Origin: Monarcha castaneiventris obscurior
Lineage: Eukaryota; Chordata; Aves; Passeriformes; Monarchidae
NCBI GenBank assembly: GCA_026261815.1
Contig: JAMPIT010000575.1
Coordinates: 41,641,501-41,705,500 of the forward strand
DNA length: 64,000 bases
Reading direction: 5' to 3'
Shown here: positions 49,181 through 60,600 of the stretch, one piece after another
Numbering within the stretch: position 1 is the stretch's first letter
How the letters are laid out: every line of letters begins with the position of its first letter
Position numbers and translations under genes: made by a program
Notes under the pieces: model-generated
Databases searched by the model: none
What the model saw: the letters and a program-made list of their open reading frames with translations, nothing else
What the model was told of the DNA's origin: nothing

Positions 49181-52100
49181 TCATGGTTACCAATAAACTT
49201 GAGTTTAGCTAGCTAAAACAATTATTTATCAGAATTACCTGATTATGATAAAGAATTGTGGATTGAATACACATCATAGAGTCACCCCAAGACATTAGTT
49301 TACTTCCAACCGCAAAAATTTGAGGTTGACTAAGCTCTGCACTATGCTGTCAGGGAACAAGGCGATACTACCTTCCCCAGCCAGCCTTTCCTAACAGCTT
49401 AAAGTGATGATTCTGAGTTTTTTGGGGTTTTTTTCTTTTCAGTTAATTTTAATCCAGATACTTCCATGGTGTAGCTCACTTCATGACTATATAAGTGTTA
49501 GCAACAGTGGAGGTGAAGCAGAAGAAGCTAAAGGCCACTAGACTGATATAAAAGATACTGGAACTTAGCTTTTTGGGTGAAGTACAAACCGTCCTAAATC
49601 AAAGTGACAACATCACCAAACCTCGTTACCTTCAAGAAATTAACTTAAGCATGCACACACAAGCTTTGCTGAAATTCCATTGTGAACAAGTCTCTTTGAG
49701 ATTCAGAGGTTGAAGCTGTACCCTCTAGACATGCTCAGATCCATGAAACCAAACCAGAATTAACAACACGCAAATTAACCTGTTTTCCAGCTTACAATGA
49801 ATTTTCTTCTCAGCTTCCAGCTTTGGAACCATTCTACCCCTCTGGTGCTTCTCTTTTACTTTAAATGTATACCTTAAACTCAGTATCTTTTTAACTGCAG
49901 AAGGCTGGTGCTTTATATATTCTGCATGTGAATAGTGTCTTATGATTTCTACCTCATTGTGGAACAGTTCTTGCAAGAGGTCTTTCTGGATAATTTTGTT
50001 TTCTGTCTCAAAAACTGCACAGGTAATTCTTTTTAAGCTCACTTATGATATTTACTCTCTATAATTAAAAAAAAAAAATGTTTTGAGAAATAGACTGTAG
50101 CAGAAATTTGTTTTAGTGTTTAGAATCTGTCTCTGTTTCCTAGATCAAAACAAAATTAATCCAGACTTTCTCTACAGTATGAAAACAGCACTAAATTAAA
50201 TGGTATCTTCTCTATCATGCTGCCAGTGCTGCTAAGAAATACAGCACTAGAAATAAGACGGCACAGTAACTCTCTTGCACTTTAATTCCTGCAAGGCTTC
50301 TATCATTTGTTGCTCTGCAATCTAGAATTTCTTTAGCACAGTAAGAAACACAGAGAAGATGTTTGAGAGAGCAAAAGGATAATTTATAGCATGGTCCTTG
50401 ACCCATTCCTCAACTAATAAGACAGTTCTACCCTCTGTGATACCTGAATGTCATGGGGAGTTAATCATCAGAGCTTTTGGCTGCTGCACAGTTCCCATCA
50501 GGCTTACTGCACCACGGTTTCTCATTCTACAATTTCTTCTCAAGTTCATATTGCTTATCCTGTCCATATTATCCTGCTGAATTATTTCTTTGCGCTTTTT
50601 ACTAATGCATCACACACTTCAGTGGGCCCAACATTGAGTAAATGAACACACAAGGAGTCTACAAAAATTCTGAATTTTGAAGGAGATTTTCAATATCTGG
50701 CTTGTCTTTAATGTGACTGGGAATTTATTATCAGCTACACTAGACAGCTACTAGAGAAATATTTTTATTTTTTATTTTTCTGAAACCAGAATCAGCATAT
50801 CTATGTCTCTTTAAAAATAATCCTGTAAGTGCTAGCTTTCTGCCATTACATCTGCAATATCTACAGTTTCCTTGAGTGCTCTGGAGTTCTGCCTCTTCAG
50901 GCAGGTTTTATTGGCACCCATTGCTCAGGAATGAGCTCTGGCTGATGGCAATGAGGTTTGACTGAGCAACGTTCCTGCAGGGATAGTAGGTGCCATCAGG
51001 GCTTGCAAATCACCAGCTGTGCACAAGTTGGAAATGAACCTGTTTAAAAATTGGCTCTTTATCTCAGAAAAATGGTTTTGGGTGGGATTTTATCTTCAAC
51101 AACTCAGGAAAGCCTCTACAGAAAATAAGTATTTGTGAGGGAAGTATCAACATATTCTAAGTTTCACTATTTTTCCAACTAATATCACACATCAGGAAAT
51201 CTGGGGAAACTGAAACCCTGATTTGTGTTCATTTTTGGATGTGGGCTCTTAGAATTTATGTTTTTCTAGCCTGTGGTGATGTCACATTGATGCATGTAAA
51301 TAAATATTCAGCACAAGCTGAAAAGTTTGGCTCAAGTGAAGCATGGCTGTTCTGAATTCTGCAGAGAGGTTTGCCCTGTCATTTCACCAAAACAACTTTC
51401 TTGCAAGAAAGATCTAATGTGAAATAATCATCAGGACTATGACAGAAAGAATAACTCTTTCTTTGTGGACCAGAATCAGTTAACCTGTGAATCCAGTGGG
51501 GAAAAAAACTGACATGGACATGAGGTTGAAATGAAATTCTTGCTTCTAAACACTACCTGATATGGAGGGGCCTGAAAAACATGGAGCAAACTGGTTGTGT
51601 TGGAATAGAAATTATAGTTAGAAATACCAAGCTGTGAGTTGTAAGCATGTACCCAAACTAAACTTGGGAGCTTAGGGATTGGGATTTTGCTGTAGAACTA
51701 CCTCTCGAAACAATTGTAATGATCCGCACCACGAATGACATGATATATGACATTGTATGCCTGAATAGAATTAGTACTCTACAAGCATGATAAATCCATC
51801 TGCCATCCGTCCCAAAGGAAAGAGGAATTTCTATAGCTTCCTCTGCCTCACACAATCCATTTCAGCTGAATTCCAAACAACGGCTGGGCATGGTAGGTTT
51901 CCCAGCCACTTGTGCATTCTCTTGTAATAATTCTTTTAGGGGAACTCAGTCTTCCTGTTATTAGTTGGAATGTACTTTATAATTGCCCTCTGCTTCAGTC
52001 TGTCCTAACTGTTCAGAACTAAGAGACAGTTCAGAATTAATAGACGGGAAGTTTCTGTTTTCTGCAGTTTTTACGACTTTTTTGTTACATTGCATCCTGC

Positions 52101-52219
52101 CATTCAGTCATCACTGGAAAGAACAGAGACTGTTGTTTGCCAATAGACAGGGGAGAGGACTTTGCAGTGATCTATCATTTATTTTTAGTTTCAACAGATT
52201 TTAGCGTGAAAAAATGGAT
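49181..52219. other. Unassigned unique sequence
   Basis: About 3 kb with no gene or recognised repeat. The frame at 49725-50042 (minus, 105 codons) is lysine- and glutamate-rich, but I find no domain. Frames at 50215-50645 are short. Confidence 0.5.
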
Positions 52220-52480
52220 GATGTAACCAGTTTAGTTGGCAAACACTGCCTTGGATAAGGCAGTGTGAATAAACAGCATTGTATTAGTAATTTTCTTCAA
52301 CAAGGAAAATGATTCATTTGTAATGCAATAGTGTGCTTGTGCTTGAATTTATCTTACTGTCTACAGAGCATGCCAACATATCTGCTGTCTGGTCTTATAA
52401 ATGCTACCTCAAGACCCTATTTAACAAATATAACTTCATTTAACATTGAATTCCAGTTCAGGCCTATGTAGCAATAGCAC
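52220..52480. promoter_or_regulatory. Candidate conserved element containing a perfect hairpin
   Basis: AT-rich sequence free of transposon matches with homeodomain-type words ('gtattagtaattttc' near 52280) and a perfect 10-bp inverted repeat at its left end (52243-52266). Regulatory function is inferred from texture only. Confidence 0.2.
52243..52266. repeat. Perfect 10-bp inverted repeat, 4-base loop
   Basis: Arms 'acactgcctt' and 'aaggcagtgt' flank the loop 'ggat'. The stem is perfect and about half GC. The right arm includes the word 'ggcagtg', which equals the seed of the miR-34/449 family. The stem is far too short for a microRNA precursor and the flanks do not extend the pairing. Confidence 0.85.
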
Positions 52481-55400
52481 GTAAAACCACTGTTTTAGAA
52501 GGAAAAGGTGGGGAACGATTACACAATCAAGTAGGAACACTTAATCTAGATGACCTTTATTCAAAGCCCAGGGAGAGGTGTGTTTAGTTACTAGTGACAA
52601 CTCAGTCCAATTATTCAGTTTGCCATCTACAAACATGTCTACTGGGACCAGCCTTCAACCTTCACCAAAAAGACTTTGTATAACCTTGTATGAGCTGTTC
52701 TTCCCATGCCTCACAAGTCCCTACTTCTTGTGGTACCACCTGCTTATTAGCCATATGCATTAGGAACTGAAGCTGTCGAAGTTGTACTGAACTGAGTTTT
52801 GCGTGACCTTGACAAGAGAGCGCTTCCTCCTCTCTGTTCTCCTTCCCTGACGTGGTTTAGATATTTGTGTTATGGTCAGGGAAGCTTCCCTGCATGGATC
52901 TGATTCTCTCCTGACTGTCAGAGGATGAAAGGCCAGGCCAGAGATGTCTTACCAGACATCTTAACAATGCTAAGGTTCTGGGCCAAAGATTCTGTTAATT
53001 ATCCAGTGCGAACAACTGATAAGCAATGTACAATCATGATATCAAATTGAAGCACAGAGTCTCAAAGCCAGACTAGTCTTCTTGCTGCTTTTAGAGGAAA
53101 GAAGCCTTATATTCATCATTCATCCTCTATGTGTCTTTTCCCATTCTGTCAAGACTGCTGTAGTACATACTGGATAACTTCTTATAGGTTTCCTCTCTCC
53201 ACAGGTTGTGGTCCTATGAACCCGAGACTAATTATCACCTTAGATGAAAATGATAGTACTAGAGGGATTTCTAGGAGTTACAGCTCAAGGTGGTGATACT
53301 TGCAAGTGAAATGAGGTAAGGAGGATGTTCATGCTTTCATGCAGTTCACAATTTCCCTAAGATCTACAGGCTTGCTGTATCTTGGAACAGTAAGACCTCA
53401 GGGTTCTTCTAACAGATATCTGAGGTCAACAGCAATGCCTAATACAAAGACCTTGGCAGAGATATATGTAGCATTTCCTCTTTTCTTGTGCACTGGATTT
53501 CTCTATCAAAGGCACATTTCTTTGATGACTTGTAGGTTTAAGCACCCAAAAGACAAAGCATAGCTGTTGGCAATCTTTCAAGGCTTGTGCAGAAAAGCCA
53601 GACTGCAAAATTCACAAAAAGAAATTCAGCTGAAGAGTTTCAATGAACTACAACTAACAACCTTCAGTAACTGTGCTGAGCAGACATCTCAGGAATTCTT
53701 GTGTGAACAATGGAAGCCTGGAAGAGAAGGCTGGGAGAAAAATGAGACTGTCTTGCAGAGTACTTGTATTAAAAGCCTTCAGTGATTTTCAAAGAAAGAA
53801 AATTTACCTGTAGTGTAAGAATATTTCTCTTTGACTGCTGATGAATTTTATCTTGGTGGGGGATTTGAACTTTTTCTGCCTACTTTTAAATGTAGAGTTA
53901 TGGAATAGTCTATATATTTGTATATGAAAAAAAAGAGTTATTTATATGTATGTGTGTGGCTATATTTATACATGCACAGATATGTTCCCAAGATGTATTC
54001 GATCAGAGAATTGTTGCATTTTTTATTGAACTGAGGAGGAGCAGCTTCTTGGAACAAAACACAGTTAAAGAAATTACTCTGGAAACTTCCTGAGACCAGA
54101 AAAATCACTACAAATTAAGAGTAATTTATCATACACTATTGTATAGCAAGTTTTTCAGTTATTTGGTACCTTATCAGGTGCTCTACATGCAGGAAAGTTC
54201 ATAAGGTCCTTTGCAGTTTTCAGGGACCACATAGAGAATTTTTTCCTGGAGCATGCAGCCTCCATAAATTTTCTCTGAGTTAAAGGTTTTAGCATGGTCT
54301 TTTAAAATTTTCAGCACTTATCTACAGGCAACTTTTCACCTGTTTTATGCTGCATGTAACTGTATGGCTCACACACATTTTATGAAGAGTAAATAACAAT
54401 ATTGTGTGTCAGCCTTCACTTTGATAAGCTGAAAAAATGGCAGGTTGATTCTTTGGTTAAACCAGTTGTCGAGTGTTTACTTGCATGTCCCTGAAGGTCG
54501 ATGTCATAGGGGATCAGACGTTGCAGTTTGTGTAATGTCAATCTGGTTTAGTGTCAGGATGCAGTGGAAAAGGCAGGAGGTGTCAGTGGGAGGAACAGTT
54601 TCACTTAGGAGATGCCTGACAAACATGGTTTATAGGTTGGTTATCACTTTCAGCTGATAGGTGGGTTATTACTTTGCCAACCTGTTGCCACTGTTGATTA
54701 TTCAGTAGGGTCCTACATGAATATTGAACATAGTGTTTTGGAAACTAAAAGAAAACTGCTGCCTTTAAATGCGTCAGCCACAAGAAAACTCCCTCAGCAC
54801 ATACCCACAAATCATTCTAAACATACTGTGGTTTTTTTAATGTATAGATTTGGGAGCTCTGGTCTATTCAAGGGGTACCCTTTGGTCTCTGTTTTTCAAT
54901 AAGCACTTTTGTGAGGGGTAAAAAACAGCAGCTTGGTATTTGATGTTGCATAGCTTCTTAAAATGCATCTCAGACAGAAAAAAAATATATACTCAGATAA
55001 AATAAAAAGCTCTTGATGCTGGCCATAGCTCATTGCAATCAGCTATGATATTAAAATGCAAGGACTAGTTTTAATCTGCTCCTTGAATTAGCTTTATGTA
55101 GAAGGACTTTTCAAGGGATACTTCCATTTTTATTATTAAAATTGCTGACTCGTTCACTCCTGAAGATTTCAGGTATGCAGCAGCTGCATTTCCCAGTGAA
55201 ACTAATTTGCTTACCTTTTCTTGTCAGGGTCTTAATTTGGACCCAAGTGTCTTTATTTTAATTGAAAAAAACAATTAGTCTTCTTCATGCAAGCCTACAT
55301 GGCTTATCTTCATTTAATAATCAGTTGTGTAATCGGTGTTCAGATACAGTTTAACTGAGAAAATTGCAGCGTTTTGCCTATGTGAGGTTATTTGAATACT

Positions 55401-55559
55401 GAAAGTGCAGCTTCCTATAATGCAATCAATTCCTTGAGGGCACACAAATCCTTGCCTGACCTTTTGAAATAAATTAGCAACAGAATCCAAGGGTTGGTAT
55501 TTTGATGTAAAGGTTGCAATGAATGCCATCTGTCGGGTATCAGAACAGTTTAATGAAGG
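52481..55559. other. Unassigned unique sequence
   Basis: No gene, RNA or transposon recognised in about 3 kb. Frames are 60-75 codons, in conflicting phases and without domains. Confidence 0.5.
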
Positions 55560-56160
55560 CCTCTTACATCAGGTGCTGTACAAGTTCAGGTAGATGCTCT
55601 GGGGGCTCTCCTCTGAGCTGCATCCAACCTGTATATTCTGGCAAAGCTGGACAATTTGTTTTCCTATGCCTAAATGACAGAATCTATCTGAAAGCTGCAA
55701 AATACTGCAGTTTCCAGTCTTTCCACAATGTATGAGGGATCCCTGTGATGTCTTGCGGAACAGTGTTAGTGGCTCCTGAGTCTGGCAGCGAGATGGAGGC
55801 TCATGCAATTGTCCTCCCATGATGGTCCTCACACCCCTGGCAGTGACCACCCCTCCCTCTGTGGGGTGGTGGGGACCCTCTCCTCTTGGCTTGTGGTGAT
55901 GAGTATCCCACATCCCTGAGACTCTCCAGAACAGTCCCGAGTGAGGGTGTTGGGGTCTCCACTGTTCTGGTGAGGTGACTGGGGCTCCCTCCTTTGCCAT
56001 GTATCCCTCTTCTCCGTCTCCTGCGTGGGCAGAAGCCTTTAGTCATGGAAGCTAAAAAATTGTTATTGTACCTTGGGGGAAAAATCCTCTGGCATGGATG
56101 TCAGGCCCTTCTCCCCACAGCACCTAAGATATGTGTCTCTCTCTGGTCCTGGAATTTACC
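55560..56160. other. GC-richer block of unknown origin
   Basis: The part 55780-56040 is clearly more GC-rich than its flanks ('ccacccctccctctgtgggg', 'gtgggcagaagcc'). It contains a 143-codon minus-strand frame (55569-56000) and an overlapping 81-codon frame. Neither peptide has a domain I recognise. It may be an old LTR or a decayed repeat joined to the CR1 tail at 56336. No coding function can be supported. Confidence 0.4.
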
Positions 56161-56335
56161 ATCCTGTTGGATATATGTGGGAGGGAGAAAGGCCTGGCCA
56201 TAGACTGGAGAGTCTTCTATGAGCCACAGCCCTCAGGGGAGCTCCAAGAGTTTGTCAGACTTTTCTCTGTCTCCACATGGTTTGTCAAAACTAACGCCTC
56301 ACCCTTCCTCTACACAAAGTCCAGTGAAAAGTGCT

Positions 56336-56481
56336 GAGTCTCCATCCTTGATGAAATTCAAAACCCAACTGGGCAGGACTGAGCACTGCTGTAGTGCTGT
56401 AGGATGACCCTGCTTTGAACACAGGGCTGGACAAGACCATCTTCAGAAGTCCCTTCCCACCTCAGGCAGTCTGGGACTCTT
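56336..56481 (+). repeat. CR1 LINE 3' end
   Basis: 'gagtctccatccttgatgaa' is followed by 'attcaaaacccaactgggca', 'gatgaccctgctttgaacac' and 'agggctggacaagaccatct'. It ends in 'tcagaagtcccttcccacct' with a decayed tail ('cagtctgggactct'). This is the same tail type as the copy at 1091-1449. It is 5'-truncated, and the sequence just upstream does not continue as CR1. Confidence 0.88.
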
Positions 56482-57251
56482 CAATGTAAAATGGTCCCTC
56501 ATTTTGGGGGAGGGAATCTTCTTTGTTTCCATAATACACACAAGTGGAAATACAGTATTACCAAACCAAATGAATTTGTTCATTCTTTGACAAAAAGTGA
56601 TGATTAATGGCAGCACTCAGAAAGATTTGACAGAATTGCACTGAGATAAGGGGTGGTTCTCCAGACGACCTTCCTCTCAAGAAAGGGTCAACTAATTTCA
56701 GACTGAGCTGAGAGCTTATTTCAATGTATCCCCTACTTGAGATGATACTCTCCAAACTCAAAACCAAAAGGTTAAGATGTCTGCTCTTATTGTTTTTCTA
56801 TGGAAATGCAATGAATAAAAGTTAAGGGTTTTTTTCTTATGTCTAAGAATTTGACTGTTTATGTCAAAATCTTTGAAGGTGCCCAGTCCTTTTTATCCTG
56901 TTTGATTTGTATTAGTTCTGAAACTGAAATTCTTTCAACTGAACCAGAAATCTTTGTCAGCTTGAAATGGGAGCATCAAATACACTAACTGTTATTACAT
57001 AACTATTTCCATTTTTATTAAAGCATGTCTGTGCCACAGCAAGTTTCTATAAGCAATACATAAAGGAGCTTTTGAAAGTCAGTTTCAAAAATCAGGTTAT
57101 ATAAACTCAGCTTTGAAATACAATTTTTTGCTACAAGAATTTCAGACCATCTTAAGTGAAATCAATTTTAGAAGACAGTCTGAACCTAGAATATCCCCCT
57201 CGTATTATTCACAGCAGAACATTTGCCGGTTTGCAAACTCCATTTCTAGGA
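56482..57251. other. Unassigned unique sequence
   Basis: No gene or repeat recognised. A 69-codon minus-strand frame at 56558-56767 has no domain. Confidence 0.5.
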
Positions 57252-57313
57252 GGAGTATTTGGAACTAGATGATCTTTAAGGTCCCTTTCAACCCAAGCCA
57301 TTCTATGATTCTT
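57252..57313 (+). repeat. Very short CR1 LINE 3' tail
   Basis: Only the terminal 62 bases are present: 'ggaactagatgatctttaag', then 'gtccctttcaacccaagcca' and 'ttctatgattct'. This is nearly the canonical CR1 end, so the copy is little diverged despite its extreme 5' truncation. Confidence 0.96.
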
Positions 57314-57479
57314 TGAAAAGAAAGGGAAAATTGAATTTGCACTTTGAACACTTAAAGAAGATTTTCATGGCCTGACAATGAATGACCAAATAAACTATGA
57401 ATGTTATGTATTTCAGCATATTTGACCAAGACTGCCAATAAACAAAGTTAAAGCTCCTAGAATGAGAGACAAGAATGCT
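57314..57479. other. Short unassigned spacer
   Basis: AT-rich sequence with nothing recognisable. Confidence 0.5.
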
Positions 57480-57670
57480 AATTTCTAAATTTTCATTATC
57501 TGCTGCACTGGAGTCCCCGGGAGAATAAGTACAAATTGGACATCTGCTGAATTTACATTACAGCAGTGTGTATGGGCAATGCGCTCTGGCCAAGAGCAAG
57601 AGAAATCTTAACTGAATTTACAGGGAAGTATTTTTACAGCCATTACAGATCTTAAAATCAACTAGAGGCA
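57480..57670. promoter_or_regulatory. Candidate conserved non-coding element
   Basis: Repeat-free sequence with the near-duplicate words 'ctgaatttacattacagcag' and 'actgaatttacagggaag' about 65 bp apart, plus 'agccattacagatc'. Texture suggests constraint. There is no direct evidence of function. Confidence 0.2.
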
Positions 57671-60600
57671 GATTCTGGGTTCTTCAAATAGGAGAAGATG
57701 AATGTTTAAAAAAACCCACATTTTTTTAAAAAAAAGTAATGGTGAGTTTCTGAATGACCATATCAGGAACCACATACTTTTACAATGAAGAGAAGCAGAG
57801 CTGCTTTTGAAGTTTCAGATTAAGTGAAGCTTTCACTCACACACTCCTTGTCCTGTGAGCCTAAGGACAAAATGGTGTTAGCTAGCATTAGTTACATCAT
57901 TAGTTACAGAGGTGTGTAGCAAGGTGGGAGGAGCTTTATGCCATCCTTGAACATTCAGCGGTTGCTGAGCTGCTGTCTAGGTAGTGTATTCAGTGCATTT
58001 CCAAAAGACAAAAACAATATCTCCTCTACCCATTAACTATGGCCCTGTTCACTGTACTCAAGAGAAATGATGCCTTTGTTAGAAAATGTTTCTTCTGACT
58101 GCCTTAAAAAAATAAAAGGAAAAAAAATATTTAGTCATTTTTTTCTCTGAGTAACAAGGACCAAACCAAATAGATAGATATGCTCATCTGAATGTCTGAC
58201 TGTTTCAGATCAGTGGCATTACTGTACATAAAAAGGTGCTCATGCATGAGGAAAGACTACAAAGCTAGGCTCCCAGACCACTGTATGCTACCTGTATTTC
58301 CCTTATCAGACAGGGGATCTAGCTCTTGAATAATCAGTTGTGGAAAAATTTCACATTCTTATTCAGTCCAAAGTCCAGTGAAGGCCTAAGGCAGCTTCAC
58401 AAGAACCTTAAAGTGAAAGTAGTTTCCAAAGCTATTAAGGTTATTATTCGCTGCAACACAGCAAAATTTGCTTCTGGCAGAGCTGGAAGAAATGCCCAAA
58501 CTCAGAAGTGTAGCTCAAATTTGCCCACCTTGAGAGGCCTTAGGCTCCTTCAGCTGCTCTGCACACAGTGGATGCTTAGCTCTGCCCTTGCTCAGGTGAG
58601 ATGCAGAGTTTCTGCAGCAGCTTCCTTTGGCAGTAAGGAGCAGCTATAGCAAGTGAGGACATCTCTCCTGGAGCCACGCCAAGCCTGCAGGGGCTGAGAT
58701 CAGCACCAAATATGTGTGTGGGGGAACTAATCCAGCTCTCAGAAATGCTGTGCTGCTTCCCACTGCTGCTGCTCCACAAGGCAGCTGTTAGCTCTGCCAG
58801 CTCGGGGGTTCTAACTCCATTATCTCAAAACTGCACTTTGGTCCTTCCCTGATGCTCCTGGGAATGACTGCTAAAATTCAAAAGGAGACCTTGTGAGCAT
58901 GGATGGTGTCATGTTGCGGAAATGTCTTTCAGCAGACAACAGGTTTTTCTTCATCCAAATTATGAATAATCACTCAGAGTACTTTCTTTCAAAAGCAGTA
59001 TTTATTTTTCCATCAAGATAAGACACATTACATACTGCATAAAGTAAAAAGTACTGCTAGGAAAGCTGCATTTAACTGAGATAACAAAAAAAATATACAT
59101 AAATTGCACTTGAGAAAGTAGGCTTTATCCCAGAAGAATATAGTAAATAAAAAGCTGATGAGTGGTTTGAAATTAGGACCCTTTCTGAACTGCCTTTGAA
59201 AATGTATTTATTTTGGGGGGTTCCAGTTCCACCAAAAAAACTGAACCAGATTAGTTTTTTTAAAATCTTTGCTCTTTAAGTTAAAATAGTGTGTAAACAA
59301 CATAACAATTATACATGGGCAAAAGAGGGAAAAAATGTATGGAGACACACCTTTGCAATTTCTACTAATAAATAAAAAGGAAAAATTTTGCTGATATTCG
59401 GGTTCACCAGGGTCATTGCAGCTCGAGGCTTGGGTTTTGTGGAGTTTTTCTTAGTTCACATGTACGTTATCATCCCCACACTCCCACACAAAGCCCATCT
59501 TCCTGCACTGGCTGAGAGCATGGTTTCTGTATGGCAGCAGGAAGCAGTGAATGGTTCCATTCATTATTAAGTGTCCCAGGAATAATATTTTAAACTTTGT
59601 GACAAGCTTAGCTTATATTTAAGAAGGTAAACCCATCATGAAGCAAGAGGATTTTTTTTTACTTTTGCATCTGAATTTTTCTGCTGGACCCTGGCATCCA
59701 CTGCTGCCTTTATCCAACTCAGCTAGCTGAATTCTCAGCTGTTCAGACTTTTAAAAGGAGTATCCATACTATCTACTTTTGTGTATCGCACTTAGGTGTC
59801 TAAATCAGATTTCGAATTTTTCTACATAGTCAAAAGACAGAAAAGGAAGCTCCCAAACTGTGTGATTTCAACCTTTGGACTAGGGCACACTATGGGAAAG
59901 CCTCTCCCAATTGCCTCTAGGGGTAACTCGGGCTCCCAGGCAAGGCTGAACGCCCCCAGTCAGGAGGCAAAAGCATCCCTCACTACACGTGGGTGCTGGG
60001 GTGGGACGGGGCGAGCAGGCATTGCTGCGTGGCACACACCTGTGCAGCACTGCCTGCTGCACAGCTTCCCTTGGGGGTGGGAATTAAAGGACCATTTAGA
60101 GCACAAAGCCTCGTGGAACTTGTGTATCCTGCAACCAACGCTAGCTATGAAGTCAGAGTGCTTAGGATTCAGTCAGAGATGTACAGAGTGTGCAGTCTCA
60201 AAAACAAGCTGTACTGCCAAGGTCTTGCATGCAAATTTCTTCCAAACTTAGCTAAAAATTATGGAAGGGCTGGGTCAATCTTGTTATTGAGCTAGAGACA
60301 GAAAAAGAATGAGGTGTTCTTTAAATAGTCCTGAACTACAAAATGAAGGTGGTAATCTTTGGTTACAGGGCTGTTCTTTTAATGTGAATTGCTTGGAAAA
60401 ATGATGAATCACTTCCCAGCTAAGCATTCAGGAGCATTTTTAAATAGACATCTGGGAGCCAGAGAGGAAAAATTAATATAAATAATAAAACCCCCACACT
60501 TTCTGAATCTCCAAGGTTAAAATACAGGAAAGAAAGTAACATATTTCTAAGGGATCTTTTGGCAAAGTTTTGCTAAAATTATAAAAAAAGCACTTACAAA

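Noticed and set aside
52243..52266. MicroRNA gene of the miR-34/449 family
   Set aside because: Only the seed word is shared. The stem is 10 bp with a 4-base loop, far below a precursor hairpin, and the mature-length sequence does not match beyond the seed.
59796..60251. 151-codon plus-strand open frame
   Set aside because: Depends on a small GC-rich pocket, overlaps another frame (59993-60295) in a different phase, and has no domain.
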